A stretch of DNA of 64,000 nt from GCA-2746795 sp963747345 (GTDB lineage: Bacteria; Chloroflexota; Anaerolineae; Promineifilales; Promineifilaceae). The stretch spans positions 290,345 to 354,344 of the forward strand of contig CAVVFA010000036.1 in NCBI GenBank assembly GCA_963747345.1. Reading direction: 5' to 3'. The notes under the pieces were generated by a model, which did not search any database, was not told the DNA's origin, and was given only the letters and a program-made list of their open reading frames with translations. The translations under genes were made by a program, and so were the position numbers. Positions 43,826 to 53,279 of the stretch are shown here, piece after piece; the stretch's first letter is position 1, and the number at the start of each line of letters is the position of its first letter.

Positions 43826-43929
43826 GCAGGGTTGCAGAGTTGCAGAGTTGCAGAGTTTTAAATTCTCCAAGGTACTTTCATGTCCTAGCCACTTTGCAAC
43901 TTTGCCACCTTGCAACTTTGCCACTTTGA
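43826..43929. repeat. TTGCAAAGTTGCA-type intergenic repeat, copy 2
   Basis: Same family as 31838-31920: GGTTGCAGGGTTGCAGAGTT on the left and CCACTTTGCAACTTTGCCAC on the right. It separates the membrane protein gene from the nuclease-like gene. Confidence 0.8.
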
Positions 43930-43930
43930 A

Positions 43931-46900
43931 TTAATGCGAAAACGAGAAACGTACCACCAGCGGATCATGGTCAGATACGTGGCGGGGCGAATCGTCGTCG
44001 GGCAAGGGCAGTGGGAAGTCGGCGTTGATGTGGAGCGCTTCGACACTGCCGACGCGGTCAAACAGGTTGCGCGTCATTAAGATGTGGTCAAGGCTTTGCG
44101 TTTTGCCCTCGAAGATGTAGGTGTAGGGCAGTGCCTCGTCTTCGGTGAAGATGTCGAAGGCATGAGCCAGACCCGCATTTTGCAGGGTGTCGATGGGCAG
44201 TGTCTGATAGAAGGAGTTGAGATCGCCCATCACCACGATTTGCGCGTTGGGGTCGGCTGCCAGAATTTGCTGGATGATGGTCACGTTCCAGGCGGCTTGG
44301 GCGGTGCGGCGCGGTTCGGTGGACTCTTCCCCCGCTGCCAGGGAGGTGAAATGGTTATTGAGCACGTACAGCGTTTCCGGGCCAGATTCCAGGTTGACGG
44401 TTGTGGTGATCACCAACGGCGGGCGATTGGTCAACCCATCCGGCGCAACATAAGCATTGACGCCTTCGATTACCGCTTGATCACCGCGCACGAGATAGCC
44501 CACGTCAATGCCACGCGGATCCGTGCCTTCGATGAGGGCGGGTTTGTATTGGTAGTCGGCCAACTGCTCTAGCGCTACCAAATCTTCCAAAATGCCGATA
44601 TTTTCGACTTCTTGCAAACCGATGATGGTAGGCGCACCCATCGCCAAAATCACGTCGGCAATGCGGTTGAGTTTGGTCTCGTAGGCCGCTTTGCTTGGTT
44701 TGGGCGGATCGTCGGGATTGGGGTCTTGATTATCGAAGAGATTTTCGACGTTGAAGGTGGCGACGGTGATTTCGTCTGTGCCGGGTTCGGGGAGGGTGGC
44801 TAACGGCCGTTCTCCGGCAACTATCTCTGGCACTTCAATCGGCTCAATCTTGTAATTGTCAAACGTGTAAGCGAGTGGGCCAGTCACACTGGTCACCACA
44901 TCGCCTTTGGCGACGGTGTAGGGCAAGGTGGAGGCGTCTTCGTGTGCCACCATCGAGCCATCATCAACCATGATGGTGTAGCCGACGGTTTCGGTGCGCG
45001 GAATTTCAGTAATGCCTTCCGTTTCATAGACCAGCACGTATTCACCATAGCGGGTCATGGGGGCAATGGCGACCGCAGAGCCGTCTAGCGTTACCAACAT
45101 GCCTTCCAGGGCTTCGTTGAAAAGCAACGCTTCGGCGGGGTCAGCGGGTGGATTGTAGGCGACTGGCTGGGGCAAGGGATTGCCGGTACTGAGGGTGACA
45201 AGGGTGATCGGTTCTGGCGGCTGGATGAGCGTCTGCCCGGAGGCTTCACGCACTTTGCCGGAAAGCTGAATTAGATCGCCGACAGCCAAGCCATCGGGAA
45301 TGGGATCGGCCATGACGAAGATGCCAGCGGAGGTGGCGGGATCGTCGTCGGTGGCGGTTTCTTGAATCCAGAAGCCACCTAGTTCGGGGAAAACGGCCGT
45401 TACCAAGCCTTCAGTCGTCACCATAGAGCGCACGTAAGGGGAACTGTCGCCAGACCCTTGAATCGCCCAGATTGGCACGCCGCTGCCCACAAAAGTCAGG
45501 AACGGCTGTGTCATAGCGGGCTGCTGCCATTGATCAGCGGCGGCCGTGGCGGTGGGGAACTCAACCGTCTCGCCTGTCTCTACTTGGACGCTGAACTGAA
45601 CGGCCGTTTCTGCCCCGTTTCCTTCTAATTCACCAATTTCCCAGATGAGTTGACCGCTGTCCAGTTGACCTTCGTTGAGGATTTCTGTGATAGTGGCGTT
45701 GGTGGGGGAAACGGCCGTTATGACCAGATTCGTCATGGGGGCGTCGGTGTGGTTGGCGGCTGTCAACGTGTACGTCAGCAAGTCGCCCGCGCCGATGCTG
45801 TTGGCAGCGTCCAGTTCCAGCCGCAAAACGGGCGGGAAGATTTCCACAATATCCGTTTGCAGACGGGGCTTGAGCTGGCGGAAGGTATCATAAAACTCGC
45901 TGATACCGGTGATGCGGTAATCCTTACCCACATCAACTGGCTCGGCGGTCAGGCCAGCATCTTTTTCAAAATAGACCAGAGTCGTATTGCCCACATCATC
46001 GGTTAAATCAACCTCGTAGGAGTAGGAGAACTCTTCGACGCGGGTGGCTGTGCCTTCGATGGCGTTGAGCCGACCTAAAACTGTATCGTTGGTCTCGTTG
46101 TCGGCAACGGTGATGAGGGTGGGTTCCGGTTCAGCCGCTCCCGCCTCGATAATCTCCATGTCGTCAGGCATAGTGGCGGGAACTAACTCGATAGAATCCC
46201 GATACAGTTCAATCTCGCCTGTGACACGAACCTGATCGCCAATAGCCACATCCTGCCCGCCCAAACCGCTCGGCATATAAACCTGAATGCCGCCGTCTTC
46301 ATCTTCTATATAAATTTTGGAGCCGGAGCCAGCAAAAAAGCCGCCTGGAAACATGGTGACAATGCCTTCAACGGTGACGGTATTCCCAATGAGTTCTCGG
46401 GCGGTGCTGATGGGAATGGAGCCACCCGCCATCGTCACCAGTTGCAAGGGGCCAAAAGTTTGGGGAAAGTCATCGGCGGTCACGGAATAACCAGAGATGA
46501 GCGTGTCGATGTAGGTGTAGGGGCTGGTCAGGGTAACGGCCGTTTCCACAACATCTCCTGCCGCCAAATCCCCCAGTTGCAGGGTGAGCATATTGTCTTG
46601 GAGAACGGCCGTTTCCGGCAGTTCTCCCGTCTCAAAATAATCGGGCAGCGGGATGGCCGCGACGACATTGCTGGCGGTGGTATCGCTCTCGTTGGTCACA
46701 CTGACGAGGTATTGGAATTCGCTCCCTGGTTCCAGCACGTCAGGCGATGTTACGGCAATGCTCAAAAAATTAGCAGGCAGCGGAGCCGGAGCACTGCCGC
46801 TGTTTTGCGGATTGGGGGCTGCGGTGAGAACAAAGTCAGCAGCGTTGTTGTCGGTCGTCACAGCGTTGCCTAGTTCACCACCCGGAAGCCGTTCTAAACT

Positions 46901-47488
46901 GCCCCCCGTAATCTCTGCCGCCACCGGATCGCCTGCTGTGTAATCGGGAATGGCTTCAGCGCCCCAGCCAAATTGATCAACGGCCGTTTCCGCCGCATCC
47001 ACCAGGCGCAAGCCCCCGTTTCGCTCAAACAGAGGCACGGCAAAGGTGGCGTCCGGTATCAAACCAAAATCATGTCCTTCGCGCACCAACAGGTAATGTC
47101 CCTGTCCCGGTATCAGGGTAGAATTTTCCCACGCCATCAACTGCTGTTCGTCTTGATCCGCACGCATCCGGTACCAAAGCGCGTACCCTTGCAAATCGAC
47201 GGGGTCGCTGCCCACATTGTACAGTTCGATGTACTCGTCTTGATTGCCACCCGGCACGCCCAGCAACACTTCACTGATGAAGATGCCGGTTGTGGCTGGC
47301 AAAACGGCCGTTTCTGACGCATTTTCCGCTTCAACGACTGTCGGTTCGGGAACGGCCGTTACTTCTTCAACCACAACGACCTCTGGGGATGGCATCACTG
47401 TAGCGGGTTCTGGGTTTTCTTGCTGACAACCGGCTGCTAAAAACAAAACAATCAACATTGTGGCAAATAGTTGTTTATATTGTGGCAT
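43931..47488 (-). CDS. Large secreted lipoprotein with lamin-tail and endonuclease/exonuclease/phosphatase domains
   Basis: 1185 residues from ATG 47488 (AAGGAAAG upstream; lipobox FLAAGC). Order: acidic Val/Glu-rich spacer; lamin-tail domain (~65-200; FISEVLLGVPGGNQDEYIELYN); a DUF11-like cell-surface repeat (FLSIAVTSPDVLEPGSEFQY); an OB-fold-like nucleic-acid segment (GNTVTVEGIVTMFPGGFF); a second DUF11-like repeat; a second OB-like segment (VTTEGLVTAVFPELGGFWIQ). The EEP nuclease domain is at ~880-1185. The active-site set is intact: FNVENLF, GLQEVEN, LNNHFTS, MGDLNSF and SDHDPLVV. The layout is that of extracellular ExeM/NucH-type DNases, which scavenge DNA or remodel biofilm; a DNase function is inferred from the family. 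It contains about nine AACGGCCGTT motifs. Confidence 0.88.
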   Translation of the reverse strand: MPQYKQLFATMLIVLFLAAGCQQENPEPATVMPSPEVVVVEEVTAVPEPTVVEAENASETAVLPATTGIFISEVLLGVPGGNQDEYIELYNVGSDPVDLQGYALWYRMRADQDEQQLMAWENSTLIPGQGHYLLVREGHDFGLIPDATFAVPLFERNGGLRLVDAAETAVDQFGWGAEAIPDYTAGDPVAAEITGGSLERLPGGELGNAVTTDNNAADFVLTAAPNPQNSGSAPAPLPANFLSIAVTSPDVLEPGSEFQYLVSVTNESDTTASNVVAAIPLPDYFETGELPETAVLQDNMLTLQLGDLAAGDVVETAVTLTSPYTYIDTLISGYSVTADDFPQTFGPLQLVTMAGGSIPISTARELIGNTVTVEGIVTMFPGGFFAGSGSKIYIEDEDGGIQVYMPSGLGGQDVAIGDQVRVTGEIELYRDSIELVPATMPDDMEIIEAGAAEPEPTLITVADNETNDTVLGRLNAIEGTATRVEEFSYSYEVDLTDDVGNTTLVYFEKDAGLTAEPVDVGKDYRITGISEFYDTFRQLKPRLQTDIVEIFPPVLRLELDAANSIGAGDLLTYTLTAANHTDAPMTNLVITAVSPTNATITEILNEGQLDSGQLIWEIGELEGNGAETAVQFSVQVETGETVEFPTATAAADQWQQPAMTQPFLTFVGSGVPIWAIQGSGDSSPYVRSMVTTEGLVTAVFPELGGFWIQETATDDDPATSAGIFVMADPIPDGLAVGDLIQLSGKVREASGQTLIQPPEPITLVTLSTGNPLPQPVAYNPPADPAEALLFNEALEGMLVTLDGSAVAIAPMTRYGEYVLVYETEGITEIPRTETVGYTIMVDDGSMVAHEDASTLPYTVAKGDVVTSVTGPLAYTFDNYKIEPIEVPEIVAGERPLATLPEPGTDEITVATFNVENLFDNQDPNPDDPPKPSKAAYETKLNRIADVILAMGAPTIIGLQEVENIGILEDLVALEQLADYQYKPALIEGTDPRGIDVGYLVRGDQAVIEGVNAYVAPDGLTNRPPLVITTTVNLESGPETLYVLNNHFTSLAAGEESTEPRRTAQAAWNVTIIQQILAADPNAQIVVMGDLNSFYQTLPIDTLQNAGLAHAFDIFTEDEALPYTYIFEGKTQSLDHILMTRNLFDRVGSVEALHINADFPLPLPDDDSPRHVSDHDPLVVRFSFSH

Positions 47489-47655
47489 AATCTTTCCTTC
47501 GAATGCTCCACCATCATATTTTCTAGAAGCGGCAGGTATTATAACACCTCTCGTTCCGGTGTAATATTTAGGGTCACTCCCCATGATTTAACCAAATGTT
47601 TACCAGTTGTTATCAGGACCTTAATCAAATCGCGTGCAATTACGCTCTCATGATT

Positions 47656-47683
47656 TTGCCCGCCAAAATTGCCATGCTATAAT
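47656..47683 (+). promoter_or_regulatory. Possible promoter of the sugar ABC operon
   Basis: A perfect -10 TATAAT (47678-47683), a 16-base spacer and a -35 of TTGCCC (three of six) lie about 55 bases before the ATG at 47738. A GGAGG lies at about 47721-47725. Confidence 0.55.
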
Positions 47684-47737
47684 GACACTCAGATTGCTAT
47701 TCGCAAGCTGTGAATAACATGGAGGAAGCAAGAATAT

Positions 47738-49441
47738 ATGGCCTCACAAACTGCCTCTCAACAGGAAACGGCCGTTGCAAAGTCCAAGCCCAAGTTTCTC
47801 ACCGGGAAACGCGGGAGAAAGACTCGGGAAGCCCTTTTAGCCTACGCGCTGTTACTACCAGCGTTCATCATTATCTTTACTTTTGGCTTATTTCCTCTTG
47901 CCTTTTCTGCTTACCAAAGCACACTCAAAGGCTTGAATAAAATTGTCGGTACGTTTGATGGCTTGGGCAACTATATAAAAGCCATCGACAACTTAGCTTA
48001 TATACTTGGCTTTTGGCTTTCGCTTGTTTTTGTTTACCTGGGGATTAAAGCGATTCGAGAGATTCGTAAAACGGCTAAGGAAAACAGTGAAGGCATGTGG
48101 ATATGGGCGATACCTGGGCTGATAACGGCCGTTGCCATAGCCCTCTTCGTCCGCTTCTTCTTCACTCTCCTGCCAGAATTCTTAGGGATTCCAACCAAAG
48201 TCCCCAGAGGTGAATCGCTCACCCGGGAAATGGCAGTGCAATTCTTTGGTGAAGCCATGCAGCTTGACAACATTCAAAGCTCATTATGGCTTGCCATGCT
48301 GGGCATTGGCATTGCCATAGCCGTCTGTTATGTCGTCATTCGTTACACCCCTAAATCGCCTCGAAACGGCACCTATTTTGCCGGCTTCTTGCAAACCTTT
48401 CTCCTCTTCATGGGTGCCATTGGCCTCACCTGGTTAACCTGGACAGAAATCCAAAGAGCCTATGCCGAAGCCCTGGCAACAGGAGAAGGTCTCGATATAT
48501 GGGCGCAAATCATCACCATCAGCGCTGGTTTCGTTCTGCTCATTCTCTCCTACCTGCTTTGGCGCAGCGCCAGCGACCGCACCTCCACCTTCAAAGTTTT
48601 ATTGCGCATGGGCGGTGCGATGGCCTTAGCAATTGGCGGTTGGGTACTCATTGCAGAACTGCCACGTATCATCGCCGCAGGCGACAAAAATTGGTGGCAA
48701 GGTCTGCAAGTCACCGTCTACTTTGCCCTCTTCACCATCCCGCTTCAATTCACCATCGCCCTTACCTTAGCAACCATCCTCTTCCAAAATTTACGCGGTA
48801 CCACTTGGTTCCGCATGTTCTTCTTTTTACCCTACATTGCCCCCCTCGTCGGTACAGCCGCCGCCTTCCGTATTATCTTTTCAGGTCGAGCTAACGCCCT
48901 CATCAACAGCCTCATCGTATCATTAGGCTTTGAACCCCTAGGCTGGCTAAACGAGCCAACTGGCATATTCCAGCTTATGAGCACGAATGTAGATATTCCC
49001 AGTTGGATGGCTGGGCCAAGCCTCGCGCTTTTCACCATCATCCTCTATAATGTCTGGACTTATGTTGGCTTTGATATTGTCATCTTTTTAGCTGGATTGG
49101 GCAGCATTTCCAAAGAATTGTATGAAGCCGCCTCCATTGATGGCGGCGGTCGCTGGAGTCAATTTCGCCACATCACGCTTCCCCTCCTATCCCCAACCAT
49201 CTATTTCCTGATGTTATTAGCCGTTATCGGTACCTTTAAAGCTTTTAATCGAATTTATGTCATGCGCACTGGCGCGGCACTCGGCACCACAGACACCGCC
49301 AGTGTTGTCATCTTTGAAGCATTTAACAGAGATACCCGATATGGTTATGCCTCAGCGTTGGCGATGATGTTGCTTATCATCATTGTCATCTTAACCGTCA
49401 TCAACAATCGTGTTGCTGAAAAAAGAGTGTTCTATGGCTAA
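47738..49441 (+). CDS. ABC sugar permease, MalF type, with extra membrane region
   Basis: 567 residues, versus roughly 300 for most CUT1 permeases. After a cytoplasmic N-terminus and first membrane segment (LLPAFIIIFTFGLFPLAFSAY) there is an added region of about 270 residues with several more membrane segments and loops. Then comes the MalF core with WWQGLQVTVYFALFTIPLQF, MFFFLPYIAPLVG and the EAA loop EAASIDGGGRWSQFRHITLP, which contacts the ATPase. It would form the channel with the downstream MalG-type protein. No ATPase gene lies in the operon, so a shared MsmK-type ATPase elsewhere is likely. The start is ATG at 47738. Confidence 0.92.
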   Translation: MASQTASQQETAVAKSKPKFLTGKRGRKTREALLAYALLLPAFIIIFTFGLFPLAFSAYQSTLKGLNKIVGTFDGLGNYIKAIDNLAYILGFWLSLVFVYLGIKAIREIRKTAKENSEGMWIWAIPGLITAVAIALFVRFFFTLLPEFLGIPTKVPRGESLTREMAVQFFGEAMQLDNIQSSLWLAMLGIGIAIAVCYVVIRYTPKSPRNGTYFAGFLQTFLLFMGAIGLTWLTWTEIQRAYAEALATGEGLDIWAQIITISAGFVLLILSYLLWRSASDRTSTFKVLLRMGGAMALAIGGWVLIAELPRIIAAGDKNWWQGLQVTVYFALFTIPLQFTIALTLATILFQNLRGTTWFRMFFFLPYIAPLVGTAAAFRIIFSGRANALINSLIVSLGFEPLGWLNEPTGIFQLMSTNVDIPSWMAGPSLALFTIILYNVWTYVGFDIVIFLAGLGSISKELYEAASIDGGGRWSQFRHITLPLLSPTIYFLMLLAVIGTFKAFNRIYVMRTGAALGTTDTASVVIFEAFNRDTRYGYASALAMMLLIIIVILTVINNRVAEKRVFYG

Positions 49442-50330
49442 CACAACAACTGTCCCAAGCAATGAAATAGAAGCCCCAAAAAGACATCCGAAATCACAAC
49501 GGATAGATTGGGGCAAAGTTGCTGCCTATACCATTTTAATTGGTTGGTCTTTTATTGCCTTGATTCCCTTTTTCTACACGATTTCTGTGTCGCTGATGAA
49601 TCTAACAGAAGCAACCGGGGGCGCTTTTTTCCCAAGCACCCCACAATGGGGTAATTACATTCAAGCCTGGGATGATGCAAATTTTTCTCTTTTCTTTTGG
49701 AACACAGTAAAAATAACGTTAATCATTGTCGCGGGACAAGTTGTTTTCTGCACAATGGCTGCTTATGCCTTTGCTATGCTCGAATTTCCAGGAAAAAATT
49801 TCATTTTTATGCTGATATTAGCCACATTACTCTTACCAGAAGCCATCACGTGGGTACCCAATTTCATTACCGTTTCCTGGTTAGGGCGTATGGGACCGAT
49901 TCCCTGGATCAACAATTGGCCTGCGCTAACGATTCCATTTATGGCAACCGCATTCAGCATTTTCTTGTTGCGCCAGTTTTTCATGCAAATTCCCATAGAA
50001 TTGTGGGATGCCGCTCAAATTGACGGAGCTAGTCATATTCGTTATCTGTTACAAGTTGTTGTGCCATTGTCTAAGGCACCGATTGTAACCGTTGTTCTTT
50101 TTGGTTTTATTGGTTCTTGGAACGCCTTAGCCTGGCCTATTTTAGTAACCACCACTGAAGAATGGCGCGTTATTTCTTATGGCTTATTATCCTTCATTAA
50201 TGATGCCGGTGCTCAATTCCATTTACAAATGGCGGGTGCCGTTATTTCTATGCTGCCAATTGTTTTGCTCTACTTTGTTGCTCAAAAACAATTTACAGAA
50301 GGCATTGCACGCTCTGGTTTAAAAGGTTAA
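49434..50330 (+). CDS. ABC sugar permease, MalG type
   Basis: 298 residues from ATG 49434. It overlaps the MalF-type gene by eight bases, so the two are translationally coupled; the upstream in-frame start would lie inside the MalF gene. Six membrane segments are predicted, beginning VAAYTILIGWSFIALIPFFY. The EAA-type loop is DAAQIDGASHIRYLLQVVVP. The N-terminal loop matches CUT1 permeases (EATGGAFFPSTPQWGNYIQA). It pairs with the MalF-type protein to import a sugar or oligosaccharide; the substrate cannot be told. Confidence 0.94.
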   Translation: MANTTTVPSNEIEAPKRHPKSQRIDWGKVAAYTILIGWSFIALIPFFYTISVSLMNLTEATGGAFFPSTPQWGNYIQAWDDANFSLFFWNTVKITLIIVAGQVVFCTMAAYAFAMLEFPGKNFIFMLILATLLLPEAITWVPNFITVSWLGRMGPIPWINNWPALTIPFMATAFSIFLLRQFFMQIPIELWDAAQIDGASHIRYLLQVVVPLSKAPIVTVVLFGFIGSWNALAWPILVTTTEEWRVISYGLLSFINDAGAQFHLQMAGAVISMLPIVLLYFVAQKQFTEGIARSGLKG

Positions 50331-50481
50331 CGATTAACCGCAATCAGGGCATTAAAAAATACCAGCACACAAACCTAAACATGTGGGAGGTGATGCTTAA
50401 CAATAAAAAGCTGTTAATATTGTTTGTCAATAAAAAGTGTTTCAATATCTTCAAAACAACTATCTAGGAGAAGATTCAAAA

Positions 50482-52980
50482 ATGTCAAAAAGCAAGTTTT
50501 CACTCTTATTAATCTTGGCTTTGCTCATGTCCCTGGCTTTAGCAGCCTGTGGTGGAGCTGAAGAGCCAGCAGTCGAAGAAACATCAGAAGAAGCAGCAGC
50601 CCCCACTGCGGAAGCTGCTCCCGCCGAAGAAGAAGCCGCACCAGCCGAAGAAGAAGCTGACGGCCCGATGACAATTGGTTTGTCTTTCTCTGACTTCGCC
50701 ACCGAACGTTGGAAAAATGAAGAAATTTTGATGCGTGGTTTATTGGAAGAAATGGGATACGAAGTTGTCTCTCAAGAAGCCAACCACGATGTTAAATTGC
50801 AGATCGACCAAATCGACAACATGGTCAGCCAGGGTGTTGATGGGTTGATTATTATTGCTGAAGATGGTGATGCGCTGTCAACGGCCGTTGATACGGCTGC
50901 TGAAGCTGGTGTCGCTGTCTTGGCCTACGACCGCCTCATCAAATCCCCCAACATTGCTGCCTACCTCTCCTTCAACAACGTTGAAGTCGGTCGCCAACAA
51001 GCATTGGGTGTGATGGAAGCAATCGGTGCTGATGACTGGGACGTGGCCGCCAATGGCCCCATCCGTCTCGTGAAATTGGGCGGCAGCCCCACCGACAACA
51101 ACGCCATCCTGTTCCGTCAAGGTCAGGACGAAATTGTTGACCCCTATGTTGAAGCGGGTATCGTCGAAGTTGTGGCAGACCAATGGGTCGACAACTGGGA
51201 TGCGGCCAACGCCCTGAAGATCATGGAAAATGTTCTGACCGCTGCGGGTAACGACATCGACGCCGTGGTTGCTTCCAATGACGGTACTGCATTGGGTGCG
51301 CTGCAAGCGATGAAAGCCCAAGGTTTAGCCGGTATCGTGCCGATTTCTGGTCAAGATGCCACTGCTGATGGTGTCAACAGCATCATGAAAGGCGAACTGA
51401 CCGTCTCCATCTTGAAAGACATCCGCAACCTGTCTCCATTGGCTGTTGAGATGATTGATCAATTGGTCAAAGGCGAAGCGATTGAAGGTCTAGGAGTCTA
51501 CACCATGGCTGAACTGACCAACGATCCGAGTCTCGAAGGCGAAGTGAACGCTGTCTTCCTGCCTGTGCAGCAAGTCAACATCGGCAACGCTGACGAACTG
51601 GTTGTTCAAAGTGGCTTCCAGACCGCCGAAGATGTTTATCGTGACATCGAAGCCCCAGTTGAAGGTGAAGCGCCTGCCGCAGAAGAAGTAGCAGACTGTA
51701 CACCAGCAACCGATGGCCCACTCGCCGGTGTCGATCCCAGTGGTCAAGCCATCCAGTGGTGGACAAACCACACCGGCTCCCGTGAAGAAGAACTGATTCC
51801 GATGGTGGAAGATTTTAACGCCACCAATCCTTGTGGTATCACCGTTGAGCATCTGAGCCAGGGTGGCTACGACGAAATCCGCGATAAGATGAATGCGAGC
51901 ATTGGCGCTGGTGAATTACCGGCTGCCCTCATCGTCGGCTATCAAAATGACCAGGCTTTCTATCAATTGAATGATGGTTTGGCTGACTTGAACATCTACG
52001 TTGATGACGCAACCTGGGGTCTGAGCGAAGAAGAAATCGCTGATTTCTATCCTGGCTTCTTCAACCAAAGCGTTCATCCCGCCTTTGACAACCAACGTCT
52101 TGGCTTCCCGCCCAATCGTTCCATGGAAGTGATGTTCTACAACCAGACGTGGCTGGAAGAACTGGGCTTCGCTGGTGCACCAACCACACCAGACGAGTTC
52201 AAAGAAATGGCCTGTGCTGCGGCTGAAGCCAATGGCGACGGCACCGGTGGCTACATTCTCCGTGATGATGCCTCTGCATTAGCTGCTTGGACATTGGCCT
52301 TTGGTGGCGACATCCTGACCGAAGATGGCACCCAATACGCCTACAACACCCCAGCCACTGTAGAAGCCATGACCTTCTTGAAAGGTATGCTCGATGAGGG
52401 TTGCGCCTACTTCTTCACCGAAGGGTATCCGAATCCTGAATTTGCCGCTCGTCGTGCAATCTTCACTCAAGGTTCCAGCTCTGGTGTGCCATTCTATGGT
52501 AGTGACGTTGTGACTGTTGCTGAAGAAGCTGGCACTGAACCTGATGTTTGGGGTGTGGGTGTGATTCCGCATACCACAGATGATCCAGTTATGAACGTGT
52601 ATGGTGGCGACATCATGATCACTGCCAATACACCCGAACAAGAACTGGCTGCTTGGGAATTCATTAAATGGTTCACTGAACCAGAACAACAAGCACGCTG
52701 GGACGTCATCAGCGGATACTTCCCCACCCGGGCCAGTACCGTTCCTTTATTGGCTGATTTCATCAGCGAATCTGACACAGGGATGCAGTTTGAACAAGGT
52801 TTGGCCTTGCTGCCTTACGGTGCTTTCGAACCGCAGTTGATCTCTTATCAGGCAGTTCGTGATGAAGCTCAAGCTGCATTCAATGCTATTATGCAAGGTG
52901 CCGATGTTCAAGAAACATTAGACGCTTTGACAGAAACAGCAAATGAATTGCAAGCTGAACTGATGGCAGAGATGAATTAA
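50482..52980 (+). CDS. Fused double solute-binding lipoprotein (XylF-type + UgpB/MalE-type)
   Basis: 832 residues from ATG 50482, with AGGAG upstream and lipobox LALAAC. Residues about 60-390 are a type I periplasmic-binding fold of the xylose/ribose (CUT2) class: IGLSFSDFATERWKNEE, DGLIIIAEDGDAL, VLAYDRLI, VVASNDGTALGALQAM, SGQDATADGVNSI. After a Pro/Ala/Glu linker (~395-410) and CTPATDGPLAGVDPSGQ comes a complete CUT1-type (extracellular solute-binding family 1/8) protein: IQWWTNHTGSREEE, FPPNRSMEVMFYNQTWL, GGDIMITANTPEQELAAWEF, with no signal peptide of its own. One open frame covers both. The neighbouring permeases are CUT1, so the first half is unexpected. Two binding domains could widen substrate range. 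A strong terminator follows. Confidence 0.9.
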   Translation: MSKSKFSLLLILALLMSLALAACGGAEEPAVEETSEEAAAPTAEAAPAEEEAAPAEEEADGPMTIGLSFSDFATERWKNEEILMRGLLEEMGYEVVSQEANHDVKLQIDQIDNMVSQGVDGLIIIAEDGDALSTAVDTAAEAGVAVLAYDRLIKSPNIAAYLSFNNVEVGRQQALGVMEAIGADDWDVAANGPIRLVKLGGSPTDNNAILFRQGQDEIVDPYVEAGIVEVVADQWVDNWDAANALKIMENVLTAAGNDIDAVVASNDGTALGALQAMKAQGLAGIVPISGQDATADGVNSIMKGELTVSILKDIRNLSPLAVEMIDQLVKGEAIEGLGVYTMAELTNDPSLEGEVNAVFLPVQQVNIGNADELVVQSGFQTAEDVYRDIEAPVEGEAPAAEEVADCTPATDGPLAGVDPSGQAIQWWTNHTGSREEELIPMVEDFNATNPCGITVEHLSQGGYDEIRDKMNASIGAGELPAALIVGYQNDQAFYQLNDGLADLNIYVDDATWGLSEEEIADFYPGFFNQSVHPAFDNQRLGFPPNRSMEVMFYNQTWLEELGFAGAPTTPDEFKEMACAAAEANGDGTGGYILRDDASALAAWTLAFGGDILTEDGTQYAYNTPATVEAMTFLKGMLDEGCAYFFTEGYPNPEFAARRAIFTQGSSSGVPFYGSDVVTVAEEAGTEPDVWGVGVIPHTTDDPVMNVYGGDIMITANTPEQELAAWEFIKWFTEPEQQARWDVISGYFPTRASTVPLLADFISESDTGMQFEQGLALLPYGAFEPQLISYQAVRDEAQAAFNAIMQGADVQETLDALTETANELQAELMAEMN

Positions 52981-53012
52981 TCTTTCCTTCCGGTAAGCTA
53001 GCGTAAATGAGA

Positions 53013-53047
53013 CAGCCCCAGGTTTTTCAACCTGGGGCTGTTTTTTT
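53013..53047 (+). terminator. Intrinsic terminator after the sugar ABC operon
   Basis: Perfect 12-bp stem CAGCCCCAGGTT / AACCTGGGGCTG (53013-53024 with 53029-53040), four-base loop, then seven T. Confidence 0.95.
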
Positions 53048-53175
53048 AGCCCCTGTTTTGACACGGTTTCATTACTCTTTTTGGACATGGTTCAAAAAGC
53101 TTAACAACCTCCTTTACAATTTGTAAACGCGGCAAGGAAGCCGCGGCTACTGTAAGAATGAACCATGCCTCTTTT

Positions 53176-53203
53176 TTGTGGCGGAAAACGGCCGTGTTAT
53201 AAT
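53176..53203 (+). promoter_or_regulatory. Possible promoter of the phosphonate-type ABC genes
   Basis: -10 TATAAT (53198-53203) with -35 TTGTGG (53176-53181) at 16 bases. The palindrome AACGGCCGT lies inside the spacer, one of very few intergenic copies. Confidence 0.5.
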
Positions 53204-53279
53204 GCTTTTAGTTTTATTTTTCAGGTTGATGCAGGTTGAGTCGCTTGCATCATTTTCCCCAAAATGGAAGGAGGATTCC

